From positions 1-64,000 of the forward strand of contig VXIS01000222.1 of NCBI GenBank assembly GCA_008704415.1: DNA of 64,000 bases, read 5' to 3'. This stretch comes from Sphaerosporella brunnea. Taxonomy: Eukaryota; Ascomycota; Pezizomycetes; Pezizales; Pyronemataceae. Under the pieces are notes generated by a model. It did no database searches, was not told the origin of the DNA, and saw nothing but the letters and a program-made list of their open reading frames with translations. Made by a program: the position numbers and the translations under genes. Below, in pieces: positions 11,101 to 21,730 of the stretch (within the stretch, counting starts at the first letter, position 1; each line of letters opens with the position of its first letter).

Positions 11101-11919
11101 GCGACACAAAGGCTCCAACATCAACAGCATCGCCGCCGGGTCTTCAAAGACCTTTGTATACGTCTCGAAGCGGGGGAGACTCTCGCTAATACCCTCCAAG
11201 ACCTCATAAACGCGCTCAAAAGTGTCGAAAATATCGCAAGAAATCTTTTGCCGCCGCCTATTCTCAGCAAAGTCGGTGGCCGGGCCGCGCGCAGGGGACA
11301 ACTCACAATGATCAACATGCGGAAACTGCCCCAGACGAGAGAGGCCACCTGAGAGCTTTGACACAGCACGTCGAGAGCCTGTCCGAACCTTTGCAGTCGC
11401 TGTATCCCCACCGCGAACCCCTCTAGGAAATATTGATACTTTCCCATATCTGCCTTAGCCTGGAGCCGGGAGTCTTGCACTGCGTCTAGCATGTCCTTGA
11501 ACGAAGGCGGCGCGGACGGGTCGTATGTGCTGGATACTAAACTTTTTGGTGCGATCGCGCGGAGCTCTTTGGCCTTGTGCTCGTATATCTCTTGCAGCTT
11601 CTGCGCTTTGCTTGGTGGCGACGCCTTTGATGGCTGCTGGACAGGCCTTTCCAAGAAGAGGTCAGCAGTGTGCACATGACAAAGCGTTGATCAGTCGCGT
11701 TCCTTACCTTTTTCCTGATATACTGGACCTTTCCGGTAACTCATCTGACAGTGTCTGTACAGGTACCGACACAGCTGTAAGCTGTGGCGTCTTTTTCTCC
11801 ACAACCTCCCGTACAACAGCTTCCGGATTCTCGCCGACAGCAACCGCCGCCGGACCTCGCCAGCAGCAAAAAAGCCGTGCCAACCTGCCAGCTGGAGGTG
11901 TCCCCGGTCGGCTCATCAT
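8150..11919 (-). CDS. NLR-type STAND protein: helical N-terminus, NB-ARC, TPR repeats
   Basis: Seven exons (11919-11708, 11646-11307, 11262-11037, 10954-10817, 10443-10402, 10338-9566, 9499-8150) join in frame to 1026 codons plus stop. Introns are 61, 44, 82, 373, 63 and 66 nt. All are GT-AG except intron 5 (10401-10339), where only a GC donor keeps frame. Residues ~70-320 form a helical domain with LVWGSFRMLII and ESLPRFETY, resembling the DUF7708-type N-terminus of fungal NLRs. NB-ARC follows: P-loop GMPGVGKT (~379-386), Walker B WLLVMDNVD (~456-464), GCILFTTR and GNLPLA (~544-549). A winged-helix-like part (~610-690) and kinesin-light-chain-like TPRs (~757-1012) end it. Fungal NLRs are non-self sensors that oligomerise on ligand binding and trigger an N-terminal effector. 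All core motifs are intact. The start is one of two adjacent ATGs at 11919/11916. Exon 5 and the long intron 4 are the least certain parts. Confidence 0.85.
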
Positions 11920-12597
11920 ATAAACTGTGCACACGAACGTTGGGGACGAAGTTGTAGTTCGAGGATCGAACGTCTGTTATATTGACGGGAAAGGGGAGAA
12001 GGGTTCAAGGCAGCAGCGTAGTAATCTGCAGCCCTAGCCCACCAACTTGATGTGGCCTTGTTAAAAGAAGTTCATGAGAAGTTGTCAGAGTACAATTCTG
12101 CGAAGAACGGGCGGCTGGAGTTCAAGTAGCGCAAAGGACTTGCTGGCGAAACGCAGGATGTGAAGGCAACTGAAGGCCGCGAAGCATCTCCACTCTGCTT
12201 CGATTCTCCAGAACAAACGGAAACGAGATTCCCCGGATCTCCAGCAGTCGTGAGGGGCGACACGAGAACCTGCATGACTAGACCAATCAAAGGCTGCGCC
12301 CCATAAATCGATGCTGCATGCGCAACTTGGAACCCGGCCAGCAGAAAAAGCAAGAATGCATTACTAGGTATTTCATATGGATGGCTGGTCCGGCTTTTGG
12401 GAAGTGACTGTCACGGTTAAATTGTCGCGCTCAAATTGTCGCACTCAATTTTTGGCTCTCTCGGTCCGGTACATATCTCTCTGCGTATGCTGATGCGCAC
12501 CACCGCGCGCCCTTTCGGTTTTCTTCTCATCTAAGTTGTACGAGATATCGACAATGGTACTTCTGGGATAGGTATGGAAGCGGTGAGCCTCGGAATA
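11920..12597. other. Promoter side of NLR gene; nothing else recognised
   Basis: This stretch should hold the NLR promoter. A minus-strand frame at 12072-12353 begins with a hydrophobic run but has no ATG and is not called. Confidence 0.35.
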
Positions 12598-12868
12598 CTC
12601 GCCGGATTTTTAAGTATCCGGACACTCAGAAACCTGTCCGACCACTCCAACTGTGCAATGAAAAATCGATTTCTTCAATCTCTTTTACCCAAGGGATCTG
12701 TTCTTGAGCTCGGGTTTAGGCCGAGAGCCCCCTCGAGCCTTTGGGCACAAAGAAGTGGAGATTTCGCTTTTTCCTTACGATATTATCCTCGGTGTAACTT
12801 TTTTGGTGGGGCGCGCGTGGGCTAGGGTTTCTGTCCCCGTGTGTCCGGATACTTAAAAATCCGGCGAG
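12598..12868. mobile_element. TA-flanked MITE, 271 bp, family A copy 1
   Basis: The ends are near-perfect 28-bp inverted repeats beginning CTCGCCGGATTTTTAAGTAT, flanked on both sides by TA (12596-12597 and 12869-12870). No coding capacity. A second copy, alike in sequence through its whole length, lies at 34132-34386, which defines a repeat family. TA duplication indicates mobilisation by a Tc1/mariner/pogo-type transposase. Confidence 0.9.
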
Positions 12869-14294
12869 TACCTACTGCATAAGAGAAGCTGGCTGGGGTT
12901 TATGCTAGTCCGGCGCCTAGTGCACGTGCCTGCAAAGGAGCCAACGAATATGCGCGAGAGTCCATCGAACTCGAGAGATAATCCCAGGTGAGAAGAAGTT
13001 AATCTAGAACTAGTACCCTCTCCTCGGAGGCAATCCTGGCCAGGGGGAGGTCGTCATCCGAGTCCGTGTCACTGCGGTACGCGGGAGAGCGGTTAGCACC
13101 ATCGTTGCTTGATGTGGGGGTGTTGGCGCTGCAAAAAATGACCAGCGGATCGCCGAAGCAACTGTCGTCGAGATCTCGCTGACGCCTGTCAAGCCAGTAC
13201 AGCAACTTGAAGATGATGCAGCACGTGACTGGATAGTTGGATTAGCGGATATGACAACCGAGGGGGGGGACATAGGCGGGGGATGTATTTACTGGTTGCG
13301 GTCTTGAGTCTTGCTTTGGAGAAGGGGAAGAGTCGTCGGATCGCTGATCGCGGTCGTCGGTCGTGTTTAGTGGTTGACCAAACGCGACTTTTGTCTGTGG
13401 GGGAAGGGGGACTTTGGGGGGGGTGGGGGGGGGGGGGTAAGAGAGAGGGATGGAGGATTTCAAGCTCAGGAAGCCACGAGCGTTTTGTGGGCTATGGGTT
13501 GGCTGCGACGTGCTTTGGGGGGCGGGTTTGTTCGCGATGTCTTCCGGATTTTTTAAATTGATGCCCTGGGAGTAGAACCCACGGAATCAGATGGACCCGT
13601 GATGGCCACACTTTGTGCTTTAAGGCCGGCGGTGACTGTTCATCTTGAATACGCTCCCGCGGAAATCTTAGGCTGCCATCGTGCCTGGCCATTCCCCAAA
13701 GCTCTCTGCCACGCCCAATACTTCACATATCTGCCCGGAGATCCCGCTGATGATGCACGGGCATGGTGGTTTTCTTGCAGCTGCTCTCTCCATTACTCCA
13801 AAGATCGTGACAGCCCGTTCTCTCCAGATCACTGGTGCCGTTGCTCAATACTACCAATACGATGATATGCTAATTGTGCGCGTTCGATTGGGCCTTGTTC
13901 CAGAGAAACTGAGGATCATGAGCAGTCAATCGACCGATTGCAGCGCTGCTAAATTCCTTCTCGTAGCCTTTTGTGCCGTCTCATCGGCTCTAAAGTATTT
14001 CCAGACACACCGAAAGCAACCAATCTGCCCCGCCCATTCGATTCCCGCTTTGATCAACGATCCATAACCCATGTCTCGTTCCGTTCCCATGCCCACATCT
14101 GCCCGCTGACCTCGAATAGGTGCCACCGTTTTGTATGCAAGCGAAGAGGCGAAGAGGCGAAGAGGCGAAGTGGCGACCTAGTTAGGGTGGTGGTCTTCGG
14201 GCTTGGTGCAGAGCGCCGGAGTGTGGATGATCGAGACCGCCAATGCCCTATGCCATCCCACCGAGCGTGGAAGCTCGCGACATGTTCTTTTGTA
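12869..14294. other. Intergenic with G-rich tract and 8-bp repeat
   Basis: No gene recognised with confidence. A run of long G tracts lies at 13398-13438 (plus strand), and four copies of an 8-bp unit GAAGAGGC at 14143-14174. A minus-strand frame ending at 12999 (Asp/Ser-rich C-terminus) could be the tail of a decayed gene; I recognise no family. Confidence 0.4.
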
Positions 14295-14511
14295 TGGTGC
14301 AAGCGGCCTGAAACCAACCTGTCGCTCAAAATTCCCTGACTTCAATAACATCACAAGATTGCGCGACTGTTAGAAGCTCGCATCTTATTTTTATAGAACG
14401 CATCTTGTTTAGTGGTCCCAAGACCGGCTTCATCAGAGTTCTCACGTGGTAATCAGTTTTTTATGCTGTCTCCACCACCGCCGACGGGTTGGTTTCAGGC
14501 CGCCTGCACCA
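14295..14511. mobile_element. TA-flanked MITE, 217 bp
   Basis: Inverted repeats of about 25 bp start TGGTGCAAGCGGCCTGAAAC and differ by a single base between the arms. TA flanks both ends (14293-14294, 14512-14513). No coding frame. Its termini are unrelated to family A. Confidence 0.85.
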
Positions 14512-15683
14512 TACGAAATTTACATTTGCCACGAACGTTCATTTGTATTTGGCCGGGAGACATGGTCTTTCATAGCCTAAAAGCAGATTTTTGTGCACTA
14601 ATCGTACGCATACTCTACAGCGTGAGTGTGTACCAGCTGCCTTTATGTCTGTTCCATGGATCCGCCACCTCGCGAGCGTGGTGCCGCCAGAACGAGGTTG
14701 TCACGACCTCAACCTAATTGACTATCACTGGCTCGTCCTATTCCTTCCTATCTTTGTGTGTTTTGAGGCGTTGATCAAGCTTGAATATTTCACTGGATGT
14801 ATCTTTCGGCCGTGGGCCCGTGGCGCTTCACACTTGGTTACCGCTATCATCGCAAACCGACGGCCATAAGCGGCCATAAGCGGCCATAAGCGGGCTTTCC
14901 GCCGCTACTCTCGTGCTTGCTGGTCATCCGTGAGCTAGCACTTAGCCGGTATTTTTTACTTTGCGTTGCCCCTTGCTCGCAAATCAAGAGGCCGATCCGA
15001 CGGACGTGGCCACCGCGACGACTCTCGGGAGCGTTACGGAGTGTATGACATCGTTGTACAGTCGTAGTGCTCGCGCCATTTCGGGGTTCTGATATATATA
15101 CACCCGTGAGAAAAGCGGACGCCAGAGAGAGCGAACTCAATGATACTTCTTTTTCGTCTTACCGTGAGCATCTCCATTTCTTTTGTGTGGGGTTTTATTA
15201 TCATTCAAATTTGAAACGGTTGAGGAAGAGGATCGCTTTGCTGTTTCTTGGGAAAACGTACCGATAAAGATGGAGGGAGGAAAAGGCGATCACGGAGGCG
15301 AACACGGTCTGCTCTTTATTCCAAGCTTGACGCCGTGCCGCTGGACATAATGCCGCTCGTGGCACTCACTGCATGGAACACGGGGACCAGCCCGCCCCGA
15401 GAAGCGCCAACATTTCAAGCAAAATGCAAGTTTATCACGCGCGTCATGCCTAGATATATACGCCCTGCACGCTCCACTTTAGTTAATTTCAGAATACTGT
15501 GCCGCACGCCCCTCTCATGTATGATGTGGTCCGCGAAAGGAAAAGGCCAATCGCGATCGATTCCCGAAAGCCGAAGGAAGTCGTTCGGTAAACCTTCCGC
15601 AAAAGATAATGATGGTACGAGCTTCTCTCTGCTCCTTTACCGATTCGCGGAATCCTCACAAATCGGCTTTTTCACCCACCCTA
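14512..15683. other. Intergenic with three copies of a 10-bp unit
   Basis: CGGCCATAAG is repeated three times at 14861-14890. No gene was recognised. Confidence 0.4.
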
Positions 15684-16127
15684 GCATACAAAAGACCCGT
15701 GGTTTACGGATTAAAAATTAACCCGTCCAAAGTCAAGGATTGAAAAACCCGTATAATTACTGTGAATGGGTGCATTCCCGTCAGCCTAAAACCAAAAACC
15801 TAAATATTTTACCTGATCTAGGCTCAACTAGCCAACCGTAAATCCTTCTTGAGCAAAATAAAGGATGTCAGTCACGTCGCTCATGAGGTACCCCGTGATA
15901 TCGCGACCCACCTCGCGAACCCGACACCACCTTGCGTTACCTCGACAAGACATCAACAATGGCACAAATCCAAGCTCACAAGCGGGTAGAGGAGAGGAAA
16001 AAAAGCAAAGAGGTGTGGAGGTCTCCATCATTCACGATACAGCTCTAACAATTACTAGTACCTTAACCACCATACAATACTTTATTCAAACCGTCTACTG
16101 CCGCCTTTGAAGCTTCAGAATGTCGTC

Positions 16128-16556
16128 TCAGAATCTCTCCCAAATCCCCGCTGCCTCCCAGCGCCAGACCTCACTGTCTCCAACCAGGGAGGAAGGGTTG
16201 CTGGCTCTAAAAACTACACAGAAGAGGAGAGTTGCACGCTTTTGGAAACCATCAGAGCCTATTGTCCCATCAGGGCCGTAGCAAAAGAGGTTGTTAACAA
16301 AGTGTGGGCAAGTCCAGCCCGAATAGTAAGCATTTTGAACATAGTGAGCCCCTGCGACCTCTACCGGAACTTGCATACCGTCTGCAAAACCAAACGCCCC
16401 CCGTAGACGAGGGGGCCGAGCTGCGATGATGTCGCTCTTTTGAGCTTTCTGTGCATCGTCGGGCCAGATAATTTGTGCCTGAGGCAACTCGAGTAAAGTC
16501 TCGTAAAGAATAAAAAGTCCAAATCCGATATATCGTGAGAGTGGAGGGACGTGGGC
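16128..16556 (-). pseudogene. DDE_Tnp_4-type (Harbinger-like) transposase fragment
   Basis: The minus-strand frame, open from just after a TGA at 16557-16559, reads like the catalytic core of the fungal DDE superfamily endonucleases. The block FGFADGMQVPVE contains the first catalytic Asp, and QNAYYSGWTCPHFVNN and YGPDGTIG follow, where relatives have Y-N-G-W and F-x-P-x-G-x-I. Upstream residues SRYIGFGLFILYETLLELP also fit. The frame then departs from the family and ends, so the second Asp and the Glu are missing, as is the N-terminus. It is a non-functional remnant. Confidence 0.75.
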
Positions 16557-16668
16557 TCAGTGTAGAAAGAGGGCGTGCTACGCGTGAAGCTTCCGTCGCC
16601 ACAAGGTGAGGTTGAAAGAACCAATCAACGTTGCGCCTCTACTTTTTGGTTACGGCGTTTGGTTACGT

Positions 16669-16689
16669 GGAGGGGGGGTCCCCCCCTCC
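16669..16689. repeat. Perfect G/C palindrome
   Basis: Ten-base arms around a single central T: GGA plus seven G, then the complement. It lies inside the 2.26-kb element next to its transposase remnant. Confidence 0.9.
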
Positions 16690-17099
16690 TTAAAATCACG
16701 GATTTTGTCTTCTTGCCGGGGGGTCATCCAAGTCTAAATTTTGTCTAGGAACCATGGCTTTAGGCTTACAGGAATGCACCCAATACCGGCCGTGAAGCAC
16801 GGATATTGAATCCCGAGAAAAGCCGTAAAGAACGCCGAACGCGTCTACAATCAGTCGGCAGCCGAACAAACCTAGAATTATCCGGGGCGGGCGGGGGAGG
16901 ACGGACCGGAGGGGGTGGGGAGGCTGATGCTGTTGAAAAAGATATTTGGACTCCGCACGATCACCAAGAGCTCGCATCATGAAGAAGGCAGACTAAATGT
17001 GCAGCGCCGGCCCGGACGCGTCGGTAGTGTTCCTATCCCTTCGTCCGTCGCGATTGGTGTTCCGACCACTGGTGGCCCCCAGATTTACTTAAAATGACG

Positions 17100-17395
17100 T
17101 TGGAATGACGTTTGGTGGGACCCTGAGTGAGAAACCTCGCAACGCAACCACGCAATGGCACCGACCATCAGTGTGCAAAGTCCCTCGCTTAGGCGTCACT
17201 TTTGTCTTTTCTGTAATTTTGGCTGGCTGCAAATTGATTGGAGTGTGTTTTCCGTTGAAATGTGATTTCTGGGAGTTTTACGGATTCGCAAAAGGTGGTT
17301 GTTGTGGTTCGCGAGATTGCTGCGCTCGTCGCGGCCGTAGATTGACTAGGATGAGTGTTGGATTGACTTTGAATGGTGGGACCCTGGTGGCCCAA
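17100..17395. repeat. Dispersed repeat, copy 1 (second copy at 52.3 kb)
   Basis: This stretch aligns by eye in the same orientation with 52305-52605. Shared blocks include CGCAACGCAACCACG versus CACAACGCAACCACG, CCATCAGTGT, GCTGCAAATTGAT and TTTGAATG. The copies are clearly diverged and without coding potential. The phrase GGTGGGACCCTG occurs at both edges of this copy as a direct repeat. Confidence 0.65.
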
Positions 17396-17944
17396 AACCG
17401 CGAGGAACGAAGGGATAGACATGCAATTCGTACTTTTCAATTCTGACCGGCAACTCTGACCTCCCCATGGCCTGTTTTCCAACCGTCGCAACGCTAGAGC
17501 TCATTCAATTTCTCACCTTCTCCGTTCACTGCCTCCGGAAATATCGCGAGATTCCCACCCTGAAGTTGAGGTTTCGATGGCGGGCGTCATCATTTTGACG
17601 TCATGGCGATCCGGAAAATCGTGGTATTGGTTGTCTCGCAATGTCTCCCCGCGGACTTGGGCAACGTTACATCACGGCCAGCGTCATTTTTTGTCATCCT
17701 CGGCGGTATCCGCAGACATGCGCAGTGCGCGTAGCACATCGTTACGGATTAAAAAATAAATTAAAGCAAAATCCGTAAACAGCGGGTAGAAAAATCGGTA
17801 AAGAAATCCCTCACCGACAGATAGAAAATCCTGAGACCCACTGGGTGTCACTCGTTTCCGTTGGTCACGTATTTTGTCATCCTAATGCTTTTTAAACCCG
17901 TATTTGACGGATTTCAATCCGTCAACTACGGGTCTTTTGTATGC

Positions 17945-18371
17945 TAGGGCCACCCGCCGTCTCTAGGGCGTTTTGTTTTGGTTTTGTTTTCGACTCATGT
18001 CCGAGAGCGCCGGTGGGGGACTCCAGGTAGAGATCGGTCCCCCAGGTCTCAACCTACGTGGCAGTCCTTCATCGGAAACGGCTTGCCCAGTCGGTTTGTC
18101 TTCGTCTGTTTTGTTTCGTCTGTTGCTCAATTTGTTCTCACGTAGAATCCAAGGGTCGTGGATTGGTTTTGTACCAGAAGGGCTACGGACGGGTGGGCTT
18201 CGGGTGATCGAGACTGCCCGCTACTCTCGCTAGGTTGTCCACGAGTTGGCTAATGATAGCTCGATTGTGTTTGGCATGTGTTTTGTAGGAGTTGGCGTTT
18301 TCGACGTTTATTTATTAGGTCGTCGTTATTTAGTCACAGGTCACGGTGACCGGGAGTTGCCCGATATGGTA
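17945..18371. other. Short gap between two transposons
   Basis: Nothing recognised except the 8-bp target duplication of the following element at its right edge (18364-18371). Confidence 0.4.
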
Positions 18372-19058
18372 TAGTGTTGCCCACGAGTCCCGGACTCCAC
18401 ACCATGGACTCGGGGTTTTGGAGTTTTTGATGGACTTGGGACGTGCGAGTTTCACGGGTTAGACTCGGGTTAAAGCTCGAGTGCACGTTATTGTATTCGA
18501 GTTCATGCAAATTACAGTTAAAACCCAAAACAACGAAACCCTACTCCCAACATCCAGAGAGACCGTGACCAGGCCCAGCGCATGGTTCAATCTTCCACGC
18601 TGCTCAATGCCATATCGCCCGACCCACCCAGTGCGTCGCCGAGCGCATCGCCGAGGGCATCGCCCTGGCGTCACCCGTGGCGCGAGCGTGCGTGACCTCT
18701 CCACACTCTGCACTATCCGCAATCCATTTTTTATTGTCCGACGATCCCCAGTCATGCAAACACATGATGTACCGCACGCCCAGTGCCGCAGCACTAGATC
18801 TCGAGTGTTTTGTCACCGCGGCAGCGCTGTCACAGACTCACAGCCTGAGCTTTTGAGAGGTTTATACATCAGCAAGGTTTGAGTAACTTTGAACCTGAAA
18901 TTACTATCCATAACTCGGGCCCGGCTCGAATCACGGAGAGTTTGGGAGACTCGAATACGCCCGTAACTCGCAACGACTATAAGGTTTAAACTTGTCCGGA
19001 CGAGACCGGGCACAAGTCCGGCTCGACTCCGCGCCGAACAGACTCGTGGGCAACACTA
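18372..19058. mobile_element. hAT-type non-autonomous element, 687 bp, with 8-bp TSD
   Basis: Both ends carry the inverted repeat TAGTGTTGCCCACGAGTC. The flanks are the identical octamer ATATGGTA (18364-18371 and 19059-19066). An 8-bp target duplication and a TAG(N)GTTGCC-like terminus are characteristic of hAT transposons. No transposase frame is present, so it depends on a hAT transposase elsewhere. The perfect duplication suggests a fairly recent insertion. Confidence 0.9.
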
Positions 19059-19829
19059 ATATGGTAGCTTAAACGTTTTGCGTCGTAATAGCAGGCAAAA
19101 TCGAAAACAACCACACGATAACTCGCGCAAATTCACAATTGATCCTCCGCAATTCCAGTCACCACACGCACACCTCGCAGGCCCTCATCACGAATCTCCT
19201 GAAAATGTTTCTCAACCTCCACATTGCCTTTTGTTTCCAAGGCGCCCAACCCCCGTGCACCTATCACAGCCGCCTAACCGCACGAATCCCATGGCTGTGG
19301 CGGACCAGCCGCTGCCATTAATGTGCAGCTGCAGAGAAGAACCAACTTAGCAATATACCCTAATGAAGGACTAGCCGATATAGCCGAAGACTTACAAGCC
19401 GCCTCAAGCAGACCCCACTTTTTGAAAAGCGCTTTATCAGTTTCGTCGTTCAAGCGCACTAGGTTTCATCTCAAGCCTCAGTTTACATCCAGTAAGCTGC
19501 AACGTGTGGGACCGCTGTGGTAGCAACTCACACTCTTCAGAAGAAGCAATCATGCCCCTGTTAGCATCCACCTTCGCGGCCCCAGAGCGGTCAAGTTGGA
19601 ACTTGCCGGCGCATAGACTACTCCAGCCAACTGTAGTTAGTAATCCGCACGTGCACAAGTTAGGTAACTGTTAAACAGTGGGTAGCCTCACAATCTATGA
19701 GACAATTCATGAGGTCTATGTCAGCAATCCATTCACAACGAACCAAGAATGAATTCAAAACCCACTCCAGCCGATTTTTTCCCTCGCGCTCGAATCTAAC
19801 CATCGACTCTGGTTAGATTTTTCATGGTA
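19059..19829. other. Intergenic, nothing recognised
   Basis: No gene or repeat recognised. The first degenerate satellite-like units may begin near 19640. Confidence 0.35.
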
Positions 19830-20546
19830 CCGGCTTCTTCTGCATTAAAACTCACTGACTACGTTAAGCACTCGGGTGTTAGCGTTCTATCCTTTTGTTT
19901 CTGTGTTGGAGACGGGGGGCGGGCTTACTTCCTATGTTGCGAATGAGTAACATGGCTACAGTCAATGACCCATCAATACATGATGGATGGAAACTGACTC
20001 CCTGCAGGCACAAGCGATGAGGACCGAGTTAGTGATCAAAAAAAAACCCGTATGCTACACGAGACCGGAAACCAACAAGCTGTTGAGTGTTACAAGTCAG
20101 CAAATCATCATCTCGCTTCAAGTAGGAACTACATTGGAGCATACTAGCTGTCATAAAAAGACATCGAATCCACACGTTAGCGCTTCGCAACTCCACAGAA
20201 CCGGCCCGAAAGGGACCCACGTGCTGTCAAATCACAGTTAGCAACCAAAGGCAAAGGGCTGTCCGGGAACATACGTGCTGTTAAATGAGATCATCGAGCT
20301 CCCATTAGATGACGATCATCACTGCGAAATTCTAAAACGGCACTCACTCGCTATAAAATTCAGCCATCTACAAACACTTTCAGGCAGTCAACAATCAACC
20401 TACCAGCTGTCCGATCGAGAAATCGCGCAGGAGTTAGCCAGCCGCTCCACCCGCCCGCCGCTCGGTCAACAGAAACTCACGGGCTGTCGCATCAGAGCCA
20501 TCGTGCCCATGTCAGCCATCTCACCTCACCTCACCGCACCTTGTGG
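19830..20546. repeat. Degenerate left edge of the 77-bp satellite
   Basis: Words of the satellite unit (AACTCAC, GCTGT, CATCG, GTTAGC/GTCAGC) recur at irregular spacing and with heavy divergence, becoming regular towards 20547. It is read as decayed satellite at the array margin. Confidence 0.6.
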
Positions 20547-21730
20547 GACGGTCGAGAAGAAACTCACGTGCTGTCGCATCCAGCCATCGGGTTCGCGTCA
20601 GTCGTCCGCCATTTCTGTGTAGGAACGGTCGAGAAGAAACTCACAGGCTGTCACATCCAGCCATCGGGCTCGTGTCAGTCATCCGCCGCCGCAGGGTAGG
20701 AACGGTCGAGAAGAAACTCACTAGCTGTCACATCCAGCCATCGGGCTCGTGTCAGTCGTCCGCCACGGCAGTGTAGGAACGGTCGAGAAGAAACTCACTA
20801 GCTGTCACATCCAGCCATTGGGCTCGTGTCAGTCATCCGCCATCTCAGTGTAGGAACGGTCGAGAAGAAACTCACTCGCTGTCACATCCAGCCATCGGGC
20901 TCGTGTCAGTCGTCCGCCGCCTGAGTGTAGGAACGGTCGAGAAGAAACTCACATGCTGTCACATCCAGCCATCGGGCTCGTGTCAGTCATCCGCCGCCGC
21001 AGTGTAGGAACGGTCGAGAAGAAACTCACTAGCTGTCACATCCAGCCATCGGGCTCGTGTCAGTCGTCCGCCACGGCAGTGTAGGAACGGTCGAGAAGAA
21101 ACTCACTCGCTGTCACATCCAGCCATCGGGCTCGTGTCAGTCATCCGCCGCCGCAGTGTAGGAACGGTCGAGAAGAAACTCACTAGCTGTCACATCCAGC
21201 CATCGGGCTCGTGTCAGTCGTCCGCCACGGCAGTGTAGGAACGGTCGAGAAGAAACTCACTAGCTGTCACATCCAGCCATCGGGCTCGTGTCAGTCATCC
21301 GCCATCTCAGTGTAGGAACGGTCGAGAAGAAACTCACTCGCTGTCACATCCAGCCATCGGGCTCGTGTCAGTCGTCCGCCGCCTGAGTGTAGGAACGGTC
21401 GAGAAGAAACTCACATGCTGTCACATCCAGCCATCGGGCTCGTGTCAGTCATCCGCCGCCGCAGAGTAGGAACGGTCGAGAAGAAACTCACCCGCTGTCA
21501 CATCCAGCCATCGGGCTCGTGTCAGTCATCCGCCATCTCAGTGTAGGAACGGTCGAGAAGAAACTCACAAGCTGCCACATCCAGCCATCGGGTTCGTGTC
21601 AGTCATCCGCCGCCGCAGTGTAGGAACGGTCGAGAAGAAACTCACCGGCTGTCCCATCCAGCCATCGGGCTCGTGTCAGTCGTCCGCCAACCCAGTGTTG
21701 AAACGCTCGAGAGTGTAGTAGGAACGGTCG
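20547..21730. repeat. 77-bp satellite array with higher-order structure
   Basis: About 15 head-to-tail units, with AACGGTCGAG at 20624, 20701, 20778 and so on in exact 77-bp steps to 21625. Units are nearly identical except at two places: the dinucleotide before GCTGTC (TA, TC, AT, AG, CC, AA, CG) and a six-base cassette after CCGCC (ACGGCA, GCCGCA, ATCTCA, GCCTGA). The series of unit types at 20701-20932 recurs at 21163-21394, a 462-bp (6 x 77) higher-order period. Because 77 is not a multiple of three, frames across the array rotate and encode no repeat protein. Confidence 0.95.

Larger units (their letters stand above)
15684..17944. mobile_element. 2.26-kb inverted-repeat DNA transposon with broken transposase
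   Basis: The terminal inverted repeats begin GCATACAAAAGACCCGT and continue with reduced identity for about 35 bp. TA lies outside both ends (15682-15683, 17945-17946). Between them lie a DDE transposase fragment on the minus strand (16128-16556), a G7/C7 palindrome (16669-16689) and a dispersed repeat (17100-17395) also found near 52.3 kb. Whether the transposase belongs to these termini or is nested cannot be told. PIF/Harbinger elements normally duplicate 3 bp, so a 2-bp TA would be atypical, although ISL2EU-like relatives duplicate 2 bp. Confidence 0.75.
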
